Assembly: GCF_015265435.1 (NCBI RefSeq)
Contig: NZ_JABJWH010000009.1
Location: 124,001 to 188,000 of the forward strand
Direction of reading: 5' to 3'
From: Alloalcanivorax profundimaris
Lineage (GTDB): Bacteria > Pseudomonadota > Gammaproteobacteria > Pseudomonadales > Alcanivoracaceae
DNA: 64,000 bases
Shown: positions 44,261-53,457 of the stretch, one piece after another
Layout of the letters: each line of letters starts with the position of its first letter
How positions within the stretch are numbered: position 1 is the stretch's first letter
Notes under the pieces: model-generated
What the model was told of the DNA's origin: nothing
The model's database searches: none
The model's input: only the letters and a program-made list of their open reading frames with translations
Program-made: the position numbers and the translations under genes

Positions 44261-45766
44261 CTACAGCGGCAGGCCCAGACGCTTGGCCTCCAGCCGGCGC
44301 AGGAATTCCAGCATGATCTGCCGGTACAGGTCCTCGCCCAGCCACAGGTCTTCCACGCCGGCGTCCACGTTGGGGTTGTCGTTGACCTCGATCACTACCA
44401 CCTCGTCGCCGGACTGCTTCAGGTCCACGCCATACAGGCCGTTGCCCATCAGGCGCGCCGCCTTGAGCGCGGTGCGCAGCACCCTGGGCGGCACGTCGCG
44501 CACCGCCAGGCCGCGGAAGCCGCCGGAGCTGGTCCTGCCGCCGTCCTTGTGGTGGTAGATCTGCCAGTGGCCCTTGCTCATGAAGTACTGGCAGGCGAAC
44601 AGCGGCCGGTTGTTGAGCACGCCGATGCGCCAGTCGTAGTCGGTGTACATGAAGGCCTGGGCCAGCACCACCGCGGACTGCTTGAGGTACTGGCGCAGGG
44701 CGTCGCGCAGGCCGTCGCGGTCGGCCACCTTGCTGATGCCCCGGGAGAAACTGCCGTCCGGGATCTTGAGCACCATGGGCAGCCCCAGCTCGCCGATCAG
44801 GCGATCCACCTGGGCATCGGAATCGTCGAACACGAAGGCGGTGGGCGGCACCGGCACCTTGTTGGCCTGCATCAGCTCCGCCAGGTAGATCTTGTTGGTG
44901 CAGCGCAGGATCGAGCCCGGGTCGTCGATCACCACCATGCCTTCCTGCTCCGCCTTGCGGGCGAACTGATAGGTGTGGTGGTCGATGCCGGTGGTCTCGC
45001 GGATGAACAGGCCGTCGTACTCGCCCAGGCGGGCGTAGTCGTCGCGGCCCACCGGCTCCACCTTGATGCCCAGCTCGCGGCCGGCCTTGATGAACCGCTT
45101 CAAAGCGGTTTTGTTACTGGGCGGCAGGGCTTCGTGCTCGTCCACCAGCATGGCCAGTTCATAGCGGTCGCCGCGACGCCGGCGCGGGTTGCGCCAGACG
45201 CGGGCGTCGAAACGCTCCAGGGCGCGGGCGAAAGCGTCTTCCTCGTCGCCCTTGAGCTGCTTGAGGCTGGCGGTGCGGATCGATTCCAGGGTCCACTGGT
45301 CGTCGCGGCGCCGGAACGCCACGCGCAGAATCGGGCACGGCAACTGATCGAAAATCTGCCGGCCCAGCTCCGCCAGGTCCTGCTGTTCGGTGTGGCCGAA
45401 GTACAGGGTCAGGGTGAGCCGCTCGGCGGCCTCGCCGTGCTTGCCCGGGGCGCGCTTCTTGATCACCCGGTCCAGGGCGCTTTCGAAGTGGCCGAAATGC
45501 AGGCCGTACAGCGCCTTGCGGCTGAGGTCGTTGACCGTGCGCACCGAGGGCATGACCCGCTGGCCGCGCGCCTCCGCCAGCAGCGAGCAGTAGTAACCGG
45601 GCGACAGGTATTTATAGCCCCGGCACAGGTTGATCACCTGCACTTTCTTGTCGGTGCACACCGGCGTGGCCGCCTGCAGGTAATCGCGGGCGGACAGCAG
45701 GTGGCGGGTGGGGTAATAGGCGGCCCAGTCGGCGGGATCGTCGACCAGGATGATGACCTGACTCAT
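44261..45766 (-). CDS. RimK-family ATP-grasp protein with N-terminal RLAN-like domain
   Basis: 501 aa. An N-terminal region of about 200 residues (VIILVDDPADWAAYYPTRHLL, INLCRGYKYLSPGYYCSLLAEARG) matches the domain found before RimK-like ligases. The C-terminal ATP-grasp domain is about 280-490, with GLFIRETTGIDHHTYQFARKAE, LPMVLKIPDGSFSRGISKV and VIEVNDNPNVDAGVED (metal/ATP residues). Such ligases join amino acids to a carboxylate, but the target here is unknown. ATG 45766; an upstream in-frame ATG lacks support. Confidence 0.92.
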   Translation of the reverse strand: MSQVIILVDDPADWAAYYPTRHLLSARDYLQAATPVCTDKKVQVINLCRGYKYLSPGYYCSLLAEARGQRVMPSVRTVNDLSRKALYGLHFGHFESALDRVIKKRAPGKHGEAAERLTLTLYFGHTEQQDLAELGRQIFDQLPCPILRVAFRRRDDQWTLESIRTASLKQLKGDEEDAFARALERFDARVWRNPRRRRGDRYELAMLVDEHEALPPSNKTALKRFIKAGRELGIKVEPVGRDDYARLGEYDGLFIRETTGIDHHTYQFARKAEQEGMVVIDDPGSILRCTNKIYLAELMQANKVPVPPTAFVFDDSDAQVDRLIGELGLPMVLKIPDGSFSRGISKVADRDGLRDALRQYLKQSAVVLAQAFMYTDYDWRIGVLNNRPLFACQYFMSKGHWQIYHHKDGGRTSSGGFRGLAVRDVPPRVLRTALKAARLMGNGLYGVDLKQSGDEVVVIEVNDNPNVDAGVEDLWLGEDLYRQIMLEFLRRLEAKRLGLPL

Positions 45767-45896
45767 GTGCCCGGATGGCCTCGCGTAAAAGGTAGTCCGG
45801 CGCACTGTATGCCAGGCCCGGCGGGGCGACAATCACTTTCGCGCCGGGCCCGGCGCGCCCTCCGCCACCACCAGCAGGGCCAGCGGGCCGCCGGCC

Positions 45897-46397
45897 TTAC
45901 TGATCGCCGTACTGGCCGCCGTAGCCGCCGCCGTCCCTGGCGTTCTGGTCGGTTTTCCCGGCGTTACCCGGGTGTCCGGCTTTTTCGAGCGCATCCTGCA
46001 CCTCCGGTGGCATGTAGGTTTCGTCGTGCTTGGCGAGCACCTCGTCCGCCTCGAAGCGGTCGCGGCTCACCAGGGTACCGTTGGCCACCACGCCCTGCCC
46101 TTCGCGGAACAGATCGGGAAGAATCCCCTGGTAATGGATCTCGAAGGTGCCCTTGCCGTCGGTGACGGCGAAGGTCACGTTCAGGGATTCCGGATCGCGG
46201 CGCACCGACCCCTCCTCCACCAAACCACCGACACGCATTTTAGTGCCCACCGGCGCTTCGCCGTTGACCACCTGCTGCGGGGTGTAGAACAGATTGATGT
46301 TCTGGCGCAGGGCGTAGACCGCCAGCCCCACGGCGATGGCCAGGCCGACCAGAATGGCCAGCACCACCATCAGACGTTGTTTACGAACCGGATTCAT
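45897..46397 (-). CDS. ccmE: Cytochrome c maturation haem chaperone CcmE
   Basis: 166 aa periplasmic haem chaperone with one N-terminal membrane anchor ([20 protein letters not shown]). Haem is bound covalently by His124 in [11 protein letters not shown], with the nearby Tyr128. An OB-fold domain precedes it. It receives haem from CcmC/CcmD and passes it to CcmF. Start [10 protein letters not shown] overlaps the end of ccmD by 17 bp. A Gly/Gln-rich tail ([11 protein letters not shown]) ends the protein. Confidence 0.96.
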   Translation of the reverse strand: MNPVRKQRLMVVLAILVGLAIAVGLAVYALRQNINLFYTPQQVVNGEAPVGTKMRVGGLVEEGSVRRDPESLNVTFAVTDGKGTFEIHYQGILPDLFREGQGVVANGTLVSRDRFEADEVLAKHDETYMPPEVQDALEKAGHPGNAGKTDQNARDGGGYGGQYGDQ

Positions 46398-46596
46398 CAA
46401 GGTGCTCCGAAGAGGTTGCGTTGTCGCGGGCATCGCGGCGCGCCCGGCGCGCCAGCTCGGCGCGCACCCGTCCCTGCTGGCGCAGCGCGAACAGCATATT
46501 GCCGATGATCAGGAGCGCGCTCAATCCGTAGGCGGTCCAAACGTAGAAGCCGTGGTTTCCCATCGCCACGAAGTCGGCGAAGCTGTCGAAATACAT
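46381..46596 (-). CDS. ccmD: Haem exporter protein CcmD
   Basis: 71-aa small membrane protein with the typical start [20 protein letters not shown], one helix ([16 protein letters not shown]) and a charged cytoplasmic tail. It assists release of holo-CcmE from the CcmABCD complex. It lies 2 bp from ccmC and overlaps the start of ccmE. Confidence 0.95.
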   Translation of the reverse strand: MYFDSFADFVAMGNHGFYVWTAYGLSALLIIGNMLFALRQQGRVRAELARRARRDARDNATSSEHLDESGS

Positions 46597-46598
46597 GC

Positions 46599-47366
46599 TT
46601 ACCTCCCGCCCTTGCCGCCGGCCGGGGCCACCAGCTTGCGCACCCAGCCGCTACGCCGCTCGCGGCTGAGCACCTCGGCGCGGGCCCGAATCAGCACATT
46701 GGCGGCGTACAGCAGCCACAGGCCCAGCATGCTGATCAGCAGCGGATACTTCATGGCGTCGTTGATGGACGATTCGCCCACCATCTTCAGCGTGGCGCCC
46801 TGATGCAGAGTCTGCAGCCATTCCACGGAATACTTCACGATCACCACGTTGATCACCCCCACCACCGCCAGCAGGGAGGCGGCCCGGGCCGCCTGGCGCG
46901 GATCGCGGATGGCGCTTTGCAGGGCGATGATGCCCAGATACAGGAACAGCAGGATCAGCATGGAGGTCATGCGCGCGTCCCACTGCCAGTAGGTGCCCCA
47001 GGTAGGCTTGCCCCAGAGCGCGCCGGTAAGCAGGGACACCGCCGCCAGCACGGCGCCGAACGGCGCCAGGGCCTTGAGCATCACCTCGGCCATCTTCATG
47101 CGCCAGACCAGCGCCACCAGGCCCGCCACGCCCATGGCGATGTAGCCCATCAGAGCGCCGCTGGAGGCCGGCACGTGAATGTAGATGATGCGGTAGCTGT
47201 CGCCCTGGTAGCGCTCCACCGGCGCCCAGGCCAGGCCCCAGGCCAGCCCCACCGCCAGCACCACCAGGGCGATGGGCACCAGCCAGGGCAGCACGGCGTT
47301 GCAGAAGCCGTAGAAGTAGCGCGGTGAACCAAGCTGGTGGTACCAGCGTTTAATTGTTTTCCACAT
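46599..47366 (-). CDS. ccmC: Haem exporter protein CcmC
   Basis: 255 aa, six helices. The tryptophan-rich haem-handling motif WGKPTWGTYWQWDARMTS is present, with periplasmic histidines in IIYIHVPASSG and WLQTLHQGATLKM. It attaches haem to CcmE. Located between ccmB and ccmD with short spacing. Confidence 0.97.
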   Translation of the reverse strand: MWKTIKRWYHQLGSPRYFYGFCNAVLPWLVPIALVVLAVGLAWGLAWAPVERYQGDSYRIIYIHVPASSGALMGYIAMGVAGLVALVWRMKMAEVMLKALAPFGAVLAAVSLLTGALWGKPTWGTYWQWDARMTSMLILLFLYLGIIALQSAIRDPRQAARAASLLAVVGVINVVIVKYSVEWLQTLHQGATLKMVGESSINDAMKYPLLISMLGLWLLYAANVLIRARAEVLSRERRSGWVRKLVAPAGGKGGR

Positions 47367-47404
47367 AAACGATCATCACTTCGTTCGATTCAGCATGCAG
47401 GGCG

Positions 47405-48076
47405 TTAGTCTCCGGCGCTGATGCGCAGACCCAGCGCCACGGCCACCGGCCCCAGGCTCAACGCCAGCGCCAGGATCGCGCCCAGCACCGCCAGCAGCCC
47501 GTCGGTGGGCAACCCGTCCTGGGCGGTGCGCACCACGCCGGCGCCGAACACCAGCACCGGGATGTACAGCGGCAGCACCAGCACCGCCAGCAGAATACCG
47601 CCGCGGTTGAGCCCCACCGTGAGCGCGGCGCCGATGGCGCCCACCACGGTCAGGGTCGGCGTGCCCAGCAGCACGCTCACCATGAGCGTATCCAGCACCG
47701 CCACCGGCAGCTGCATCATGTAGCCCAGCAGCGGCGCGATCAGCGCCAGCGGCAGGCCGGTGAGCAGCCAGTGCGCCAGCAGTTTGGCGCTCACCGGCAC
47801 CACCGTTACCACGGGGGCCGTGAGCATCTGGTCCAGGGCGCCGCTTTCCTGGTCACGGCGGAACAGGCCATCCAGGGACAGCATCACCGCCAGCAGGGCC
47901 GCCACCCAGACCGCCCCGGGCGCCACCAGGGCCAGCAGCTCCGGCTTCGGCGACAGCCCCAGCGGGAACAGGCTCACCACCACCACGAAGAAGAACAGCG
48001 GCTGCACCATGTCCGCCGGCGCCCGCCAGATCAGGGTCAGTTCGCGGCGCAGCGACGCCCACCAGATGCCGCTCAT
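47405..48076 (-). CDS. ccmB: Haem exporter protein CcmB
   Basis: 223 aa, six-helix permease of the CcmAB complex, with LRRELTLIWRAPADMVQPLFFF, LFPLGLSPKPELLALVAPGAVWVAALLA and DQESGALDQMLTAPV (a CcmB hallmark). The start MSGIWWASL overlaps the ccmA stop by ATGA. A longer frame upstream is within ccmA and is not used. Confidence 0.96.
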   Translation of the reverse strand: MSGIWWASLRRELTLIWRAPADMVQPLFFFVVVVSLFPLGLSPKPELLALVAPGAVWVAALLAVMLSLDGLFRRDQESGALDQMLTAPVVTVVPVSAKLLAHWLLTGLPLALIAPLLGYMMQLPVAVLDTLMVSVLLGTPTLTVVGAIGAALTVGLNRGGILLAVLVLPLYIPVLVFGAGVVRTAQDGLPTDGLLAVLGAILALALSLGPVAVALGLRISAGD

Positions 48077-48681
48077 GCCAGCACCTCGGCGCCGTCGCCG
48101 CTCAGGTGCAGGCGATGCACGCCCTCGCCCACCCGGTGGTGGGAGGTGTACAGCACCAGGGTGCCCCCGGCGGCGGCCTCGCGCAGGCGTGCGTCCAGCC
48201 GCGCCACGCCATCCTGGTCGATGGCGGTGAAGGGCTCGTCCAGCACCCAGACGCGCTTGCCGCCCAGCCACAGCCGGGCCAGGGCGATGCGCCGCTTCTG
48301 GCCGGCGGACAGGCGCCCGGCGGGCACGTCCTCGAAGCCGTACAGGCCGAGGGCATCCAGGGCGGCGTCCGGGTCGCCGCTCTGGCCCGCCAGGGCCTGA
48401 CTGTATCGGAGGTTTTCCCGGGCGGTGAGTTCCTCACGCACGCCGGGCTGGTGGCCCAGGTAGAGCAGCGACGGCGCCAGGGGCCCGGCCCAACGCACCT
48501 CGCCCTCGTAGAAACCGTGCAGGCCCACCAGGATGCGCAGCAGGGTGGTCTTGCCGGCGCCGTTGGCGCCGGTGATTTGCCAGATCTGGCCGTCGTCGGC
48601 GGAGAAATCCAGGTTCCGGAACAGCATCCGGTCATCCCGCTCGCAGCTTAGACGGCGCACTGTGAGGCGTGGCGCAGTGAT
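48073..48681 (-). CDS. ccmA: Haem exporter ATP-binding protein CcmA (probable ATC start)
   Basis: ATPase of the CcmABCD complex, about 202 aa, with Walker A GANGAGKTTLL, signature LSAGQKRRIALARLW and Walker B VWVLDEPFTAID. The frame continues upstream of GTG 48660 and reads TAPRLTVRRLSCERDD, the usual CcmA start. AGGGAGG at 48690-48696 lies 8 bases before ATC at 48681, whereas GTG 48660 has no ribosome site and would remove the first beta strand. ATC is thus the best but unusual start. First gene of ccmABCDE; a TATACT -10-like box lies about 30 bp upstream. Confidence 0.92.
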   Translation of the reverse strand: MTAPRLTVRRLSCERDDRMLFRNLDFSADDGQIWQITGANGAGKTTLLRILVGLHGFYEGEVRWAGPLAPSLLYLGHQPGVREELTARENLRYSQALAGQSGDPDAALDALGLYGFEDVPAGRLSAGQKRRIALARLWLGGKRVWVLDEPFTAIDQDGVARLDARLREAAAGGTLVLYTSHHRVGEGVHRLHLSGDGAEVLA

Positions 48682-48840
48682 AGTCAGAACCTCCCTGAAT
48701 CGGCGCGGCAGTATAGCATGGCGATAGCGCCCCGGATGCCCCGTGACCTTGATCCAGGTCGGATCCGGCGCGTCCCGGACGAGGGCGGCCGAAGTAGGCT
48801 AGACTAGGGCGCCTTGTTTCGCGTCGAAAGGATTCCGGCC

Positions 48841-49419
48841 ATGCGTTTTCCGATTCCGCGCGCCGCCGCCGGCGGCGCCGTACTCGCCCTGCTGCTGAGC
48901 GCCTGCGGCGGCGGCGACCGGCCCCTGGCCACCGTCGACCGGGTGGACCTGCAGCGCTACGCCGGCACCTGGTACGAAATCGCCCGGCTGCCGCAATGGT
49001 TCCAGCGCGGCTGCTACAACTCCACCGCCACCTACGAACCCATGGACGACGGCGGCCTGCGGGTGATCAACCGCTGCCAGCGGGAGGACGGCCCCAGCGT
49101 CGCCGAGGGCGAAGCGCGGGTGGTGCCTGATTCCGGCAACGCCAAACTCAAGGTGCGCTTCGACAACTGGTTCTCCCGACTGCTGCCCAAGGTGGCCGAG
49201 GGCAACTACTGGATCATCGCCCTGGACAAGGATTACCGGACCGTGGTGATCGGCGAGCCGGGCCGCGACTATCTGTGGATCCTGGCCCGCGACCCGCGCC
49301 TGCCCGAGGACCAGTATCAGGCTCTGGTGGAGGGTGCCCGGGAGAAAGGTTTCCCGGTGGACGAACTCAAGCGCAACCGCGATCTGGTGCCGGCGTCGCC
49401 GGCGCCGGTGGAAGGTTGA
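48841..49419 (+). CDS. Lipocalin family lipoprotein (Blc-like)
   Basis: 192-aa outer-membrane lipoprotein. A signal peptide with lipobox LLSAC (Cys near residue 21) is followed by the lipocalin fold. Motif 1 is YAGTWYEIARLPQWFQRG, and LDKDYRTVVIGEPGRDYLWIL is the third conserved region. It resembles E. coli Blc and probably binds fatty acids or lysophospholipids. ATG 48841 follows AAGGA. The CYTH gene follows after 19 bp. Confidence 0.93.
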   Translation: MRFPIPRAAAGGAVLALLLSACGGGDRPLATVDRVDLQRYAGTWYEIARLPQWFQRGCYNSTATYEPMDDGGLRVINRCQREDGPSVAEGEARVVPDSGNAKLKVRFDNWFSRLLPKVAEGNYWIIALDKDYRTVVIGEPGRDYLWILARDPRLPEDQYQALVEGAREKGFPVDELKRNRDLVPASPAPVEG

Positions 49420-49438
49420 TCCGGCCCGGGAGGTTCCC

Positions 49439-49903
49439 ATGGCGGTGGAAATCGAACGCAAATTCCGCGTTAACCGCACCGACTTTCTCGACGGCGTGGA
49501 CGGCGAACGCCTGATCCAGGGTTACCTGAGCCACGCCCGTCAAGCGACGGTACGGGTGCGGGTCCGCGACGACCAGGCCTGGCTGACCATCAAGGGCGAA
49601 ACCCGTGGCGCCCGGCGCAGCGAGTTCGAATACCCGATACCGGCGGACGACGCCCGCGCCATGCTCGAGGAAATGTGCCCGGAAGGGGTGATCGACAAGA
49701 CCCGTTATCGCCTGCCCCTGGACGGCCACGTTTGGGAAGTGGACGTGTTCCATGGCGACAACGACGGCCTGGTGGTGGCGGAGATCGAGCTGGACGACGA
49801 GGATCAGCCCTTCACCCGGCCGCCCTGGCTTGGCGAGGAGGTCACCGGGGACCCGCGCTACTACAACAGCGCCCTGAGCCGCACCCCCTATGGCCGTTGG
49901 TAG
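49439..49903 (+). CDS. CYTH domain protein (triphosphate tunnel metalloenzyme)
   Basis: 154 aa. The N-terminal EXEXK signature is EIERK (residues 4-8). Further tunnel residues lie in VRVRVRDDQAWLTIKGE and YRLPLDGHVWEVDVFHG, with AEIELDDEDQ near the end. CYTH proteins hydrolyse inorganic triphosphate or related substrates. It follows the lipocalin gene and overlaps a small gene at its end. Confidence 0.94.
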   Translation: MAVEIERKFRVNRTDFLDGVDGERLIQGYLSHARQATVRVRVRDDQAWLTIKGETRGARRSEFEYPIPADDARAMLEEMCPEGVIDKTRYRLPLDGHVWEVDVFHGDNDGLVVAEIELDDEDQPFTRPPWLGEEVTGDPRYYNSALSRTPYGRW

Positions 49904-50069
49904 CGTGCAGTACATCCTGTGGCGACAGGACGACAACGGCAACGTCTTCGTGGTGTGCCGCTTTCACTCCCGGGACCAGGCGAACCGGGTCTGCGAGCGT
50001 TACCGCAAGCGCGGCCACAAGCAGCTCTACTGGGTCAAACCCCTGGCTCCCCAAGGCCCGCCTTCCTGA
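49890..50069 (+). CDS. Small protein of unknown function (59 aa)
   Basis: A short open frame, MAVGSVQYILWRQDDNGN onward, overlaps the end of the CYTH gene by 14 bp. It is hydrophilic and compact, with VFVVCRFHSRDQANRVCERYRKRGHKQ. Codon choice looks coding (third-position GC). A GTG at 49905 (MQYILWRQ) is an alternative start. I do not recognise the family; SPOR-like use (SRDQANRVCERYRKRGHKQ) is only a resemblance. Confidence 0.6.
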   Translation: MAVGSVQYILWRQDDNGNVFVVCRFHSRDQANRVCERYRKRGHKQLYWVKPLAPQGPPS

Positions 50070-50078
50070 AGCCGGCGC

Positions 50079-50996
50079 TCAACCGGCGCGCTTGATTCCG
50101 CTAAGGTTCTGGAAACACAGTTCCCGAGCGGTCTCCATGAATTCCTGAATGAACGGCACCGATTCGTCGCCGTCGCGCACCGCCGCGTACAGGGTGCGCC
50201 ACACCCCCGCCTCGCCAAGCCGCGCCGCCTCCACCAGTTTCAGATCCAGGTATTCCGTGAGCGCCCAGTTGGGCAGCGCCGCCACGCCCCGGCCGGCGGC
50301 CACCAGTTGCACCATCATCGGCGTCAGCTCGGCGGTGCGCACCGAGGCCGGCGCCACCCCGGCCGGATCCAGGAAGGCGGTGAACACATCCAGGCGCTCG
50401 TGCTCCACCGGGTAGGCGATCAGCACCTGCTCGGCCAGATCCCCGGCGCTGACGAAGCCAGGCCGCGCCAGGGCCGAACCCCGCGCCACCGCCAGCACCA
50501 GCTCGTAACGAAACAACGGCAGATAACGCACCGCCTCGTCGTCCACCGGGTCCGAGGTGATCACCATGTCCAGATCACCGCGTACCAGGGCGCTCTGCGG
50601 GGTGAAGCTGAACGCCGCGGACAGATCCAGCTCCACCTCCGGCCATCCTTCCCGGAACCGGTCCAGGGCCGGCATCAACCATTGAAAGCAGGAGTGACAC
50701 TCGATGGCGATGTGCAGCCGGCCGCTGCGCCCGGCCGCCAGCCGGCGCAGCTCGGTCTCGGTGCGCCGCACCCGGGGCAACACCTGGTGGGCCAGCTCCA
50801 GAACGCGCTGGCCCGCCGGCGTGAAACGGATCGGACGGGTGCGGCGCACGATCAACGCCACCCCGAGGCGGTGCTCCAGATCCTTGAGCTGGTGAGACAA
50901 CGCCGACTGGGTGACATGCAGCCGCTCCGCCGCCTCCACCAGGCTGCCCGCCTCCCGGATCGCCAGCAGGGTGTTCAGATGGCGCAGCTCCAACAT
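50079..50996 (-). CDS. metR: LysR-family regulator MetR
   Basis: 305-aa LysR-type activator of methionine genes. The N-terminal HTH is LLAIREAGSLVEAAERLHVTQSALSHQLKDLE, with the MetR-type start MLELRHLNTL. The homocysteine-sensing C-domain includes IAIECHSCFQWLMPALDRFR. It is divergent from metE, the classical MetR target, across a 92-bp intergenic region. Confidence 0.94.
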   Translation of the reverse strand: MLELRHLNTLLAIREAGSLVEAAERLHVTQSALSHQLKDLEHRLGVALIVRRTRPIRFTPAGQRVLELAHQVLPRVRRTETELRRLAAGRSGRLHIAIECHSCFQWLMPALDRFREGWPEVELDLSAAFSFTPQSALVRGDLDMVITSDPVDDEAVRYLPLFRYELVLAVARGSALARPGFVSAGDLAEQVLIAYPVEHERLDVFTAFLDPAGVAPASVRTAELTPMMVQLVAAGRGVAALPNWALTEYLDLKLVEAARLGEAGVWRTLYAAVRDGDESVPFIQEFMETARELCFQNLSGIKRAG

Positions 50997-51088
50997 GAGA
51001 AACCCTCATAACAAGAATTAGAAATTTGATTTTGCCTCAAGTGGAGCCACCGCCACAATAGCGCCATTCGAAACGTAAGGACGCAACC
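50997..51088. promoter_or_regulatory. metR-metE divergent promoter region
   Basis: A 92-bp intergenic region that must hold both promoters and MetR sites. The AT-rich part ACAAGAATTAGAAATTTGA contains a TNA-A-like dyad partly resembling a MetR box, but no exact TGAA-N5-TTCA site. No S-adenosylmethionine or B12 riboswitch is visible, and the gap is too short for one. Confidence 0.5.
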
Positions 51089-53377
51089 ATGACCCGTTTA
51101 CACAATCTCGGCTTTCCCCGGATCGGCGCGCGCCGGGAACTGAAGCAGGCCGTGGAGGCCTACTGGGCCGGCACCCTGCAGCAAAGCGAACTGGAACACG
51201 TGGGCCGCAGCCTGCGCGAGCGCCACTGGGCCCTGCAGGCGGAAGCCGGCGTGTCGCCGCTGCCGGTGGGCGATTTCGCCTGGTACGACCAGATCCTGGA
51301 GTTCTCTTGCCTGCTCGGCGTGGTGCCGGCGCGCTTCGGCCACGGCGACGACCAGCCCGTGGACCTGGACACCCTGTTCCGCATGGCCCGGGGCCGGGCG
51401 CCCAGCGGCAGCCCGGCGGCGGCCTGCGAGATGACCAAGTGGTTCGACACCAACTACCACTACATCGTCCCGGAACTGGCGGCGGACCAGAGCTTCCGCA
51501 TCGCCCGGGAAAGCCTGTTCGAGCAGGTGGAAGAAGCCAAGGCCCTGGGCCATGACCCCAAACCGGTGATACCGGGCCCGCTCACCTACCTCTACCTCTC
51601 CAAGGGCGACGCCTTCGAGGGCGCCACCGACACCGCCAAGCTGGCCCTGCTGGAGCGCCTGCTGCCGGTGTACCGCGACATCCTGAGGCGCTTCGCCGAC
51701 CAGGGCGTGGCCTGGGTGCAGATCGACGAGCCGATTCTCGCCCTGGATCTGCCCGACGACTGGCAGCGCGCCTACCTGCGTGTTTACGACAGCCTGGCCG
51801 GCGCGGCCGACTTGAAACTGCTGGTGGCCACTTACTTCGAGGGGCTGCGCGACAACCTGTTCACCGCCCTGCAACTGCCGGTGGCCGGCCTGCACCTGGA
51901 CCGGGTACGCGGTGACGACGACCTGCAACAGGTGCTGCCGCGCCTGGGCGACAAGGTGCTGTCCCTGGGCGTGATCAACGGCCGCAATATCTGGCGCGCC
52001 GATCTGGACGCGCTGCTTAAAACCCTGGCACCGCTGCGCGATCAACTGGACGACCGGCTGTGGCTGGCGCCGTCCTGCTCCCTGCTGCACGTGCCGGTGG
52101 ATCTGGACCAGGAAGACAAGCTCGACGACGAGCTGAAAGGCTGGCTCAGCTTCGCCAAGCAGAAGCTCCAGGAACTGGCGGTGCTGCGCGGCGCCCTGGA
52201 CGGCGACGACAGCGTGCATCCGGCCCTGGAAGCGCAACGGGCCGCCGTGGCCGCCCGCGCCACCTCACCGCGCATCCACAACCCGGCGGTGGCGGACCGC
52301 CTGGCCGGCGCCGACCGGCTGTCCCGGGACCGGCTGAGCCCGTTCGCCGAGCGCATCGGCAAACAGCAGGCGGCGCTCAAGCTGCCCGCCTACCCCACCA
52401 CCACCATCGGCTCCTTCCCGCAGACTCCGGAAATCCGCGCCGCGCGCCGGGACTGGAAGGCCGGCAAGCTCGGCGACGCCGACTACCACGAGCGCATGAA
52501 GCAGGAAATCACCCGGGTGATCCGCTACCAGGAACAGGTGGACCTGGATGTGCTGGTGCACGGCGAGCCGGAGCGCAACGACATGGTGGAATACTTCGGC
52601 GAGCTGCTGGAGGGCTTCGCCTTCACCCGATTCGGCTGGGTGCAGAGCTACGGCTCCCGTTGCGTGAAACCGCCGGTGATTTTCGGTGACGTGAGCCGCC
52701 CGCACCCGATGACCGTGGAGTGGCTGCGCTTCGCCCAGTCGCTCACCGACAAGCCGGTGAAGGGCATGCTCACCGGGCCGGTGACCATCCTGCAGTGGTC
52801 CTTCGTGCGTGACGACCAGCCCCGCCAGGCCACCTGCCGGCAGATCGCCCTGGCCCTGCGCGACGAGGTCCAGGACCTGGAGAAAGCCGGCATCGGCGTG
52901 ATCCAGATCGACGAGCCGGCGTTCCGCGAGGGGCTGCCCCTGCGCCAGGACGACTGGCGGGCCTATCTGGACTGGGCGGTGGAATGCTTCCGCCTGGCCA
53001 CCGTGGGCGTGGCGGACCAAACCCAGATCCACACCCACATGTGCTACTCGGAATTCAACGACATCATCGAAGCGATCGCCGCCATGGACGCGGACGTGAT
53101 CACCATCGAAACGTCCCGCTCCAACATGGAGCTGCTGGAGGCGTTCCAGAACTTCGAGTATCCCAACGACATCGGCCCCGGGGTCTACGACATCCATTCG
53201 CCCAATGAACCGGCGGTGGACTGGATGGTGGACCTGATGCACAAGGCCGCCGACCGGCTGCCCAAGGAACGGCTCTGGGTGAACCCGGATTGCGGGCTCA
53301 AGACCCGAAAATGGGAGGAAACCGAGGGCGCCCTGGCCAATATGGTGAGCGCCGCCAAGCAGCTGCGCGCCGGCTGA
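51089..53377 (+). CDS. metE: Cobalamin-independent methionine synthase
   Basis: 762 aa (E. coli MetE is 753). It transfers a methyl group from 5-methyltetrahydropteroyl-triglutamate to homocysteine. Two beta-barrel domains: the N-terminal one starts [22 protein letters not shown]; the catalytic C-domain has [17 protein letters not shown], the zinc ligands in [11 protein letters not shown] and [13 protein letters not shown], and [15 protein letters not shown]. The ATG follows AAGGACGCAACC. A strong terminator follows the stop. Regulated by MetR. Confidence 0.98.
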   Translation: MTRLHNLGFPRIGARRELKQAVEAYWAGTLQQSELEHVGRSLRERHWALQAEAGVSPLPVGDFAWYDQILEFSCLLGVVPARFGHGDDQPVDLDTLFRMARGRAPSGSPAAACEMTKWFDTNYHYIVPELAADQSFRIARESLFEQVEEAKALGHDPKPVIPGPLTYLYLSKGDAFEGATDTAKLALLERLLPVYRDILRRFADQGVAWVQIDEPILALDLPDDWQRAYLRVYDSLAGAADLKLLVATYFEGLRDNLFTALQLPVAGLHLDRVRGDDDLQQVLPRLGDKVLSLGVINGRNIWRADLDALLKTLAPLRDQLDDRLWLAPSCSLLHVPVDLDQEDKLDDELKGWLSFAKQKLQELAVLRGALDGDDSVHPALEAQRAAVAARATSPRIHNPAVADRLAGADRLSRDRLSPFAERIGKQQAALKLPAYPTTTIGSFPQTPEIRAARRDWKAGKLGDADYHERMKQEITRVIRYQEQVDLDVLVHGEPERNDMVEYFGELLEGFAFTRFGWVQSYGSRCVKPPVIFGDVSRPHPMTVEWLRFAQSLTDKPVKGMLTGPVTILQWSFVRDDQPRQATCRQIALALRDEVQDLEKAGIGVIQIDEPAFREGLPLRQDDWRAYLDWAVECFRLATVGVADQTQIHTHMCYSEFNDIIEAIAAMDADVITIETSRSNMELLEAFQNFEYPNDIGPGVYDIHSPNEPAVDWMVDLMHKAADRLPKERLWVNPDCGLKTRKWEETEGALANMVSAAKQLRAG

Positions 53378-53390
53378 CCGGGTACCGCGA

Positions 53391-53422
53391 AAAGGGGAGG
53401 ACGCACCGCCCTCCCCTTTTTT
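53391..53422 (+). terminator. metE terminator
   Basis: AAAGGGGAGG and CCTCCCCTTT arms around an eight-to-ten-base loop, followed by T residues; 14 bp after the metE stop. Confidence 0.88.
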
Positions 53423-53430
53423 CCCGCGCT

Positions 53431-53457
53431 ACGGACCCTTCGGGGTCCGTTTTTTTA
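53431..53457 (+). terminator. Second (tandem) terminator after metE
   Basis: ACGGACCC-TTCGG-GGTCCGT hairpin followed by seven T residues, reaching the end of the convergent Sco gene. Back-up terminator for metE; on the other strand there is no T-run. Confidence 0.82.

Noticed and set aside
45841-45856. GCGCCGGG-CCCGGCGC palindrome between ccmE and the RimK-family gene as a terminator
   Set aside because: Symmetrical but without a T-run on either strand; short GC palindromes like this are expected by chance in such DNA.
50997-51088. Cobalamin or SAM riboswitch controlling metE
   Set aside because: The 92-bp divergent gap is too short and contains no such aptamer; the adjacent metR explains control.
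53431-53450. Another copy of the tRNA-associated element, because it contains CCCTTCGGGG
   Set aside because: It is a simple terminator hairpin with a T-run, lacks the TGAG core extension and element ends, and is not near a tRNA.
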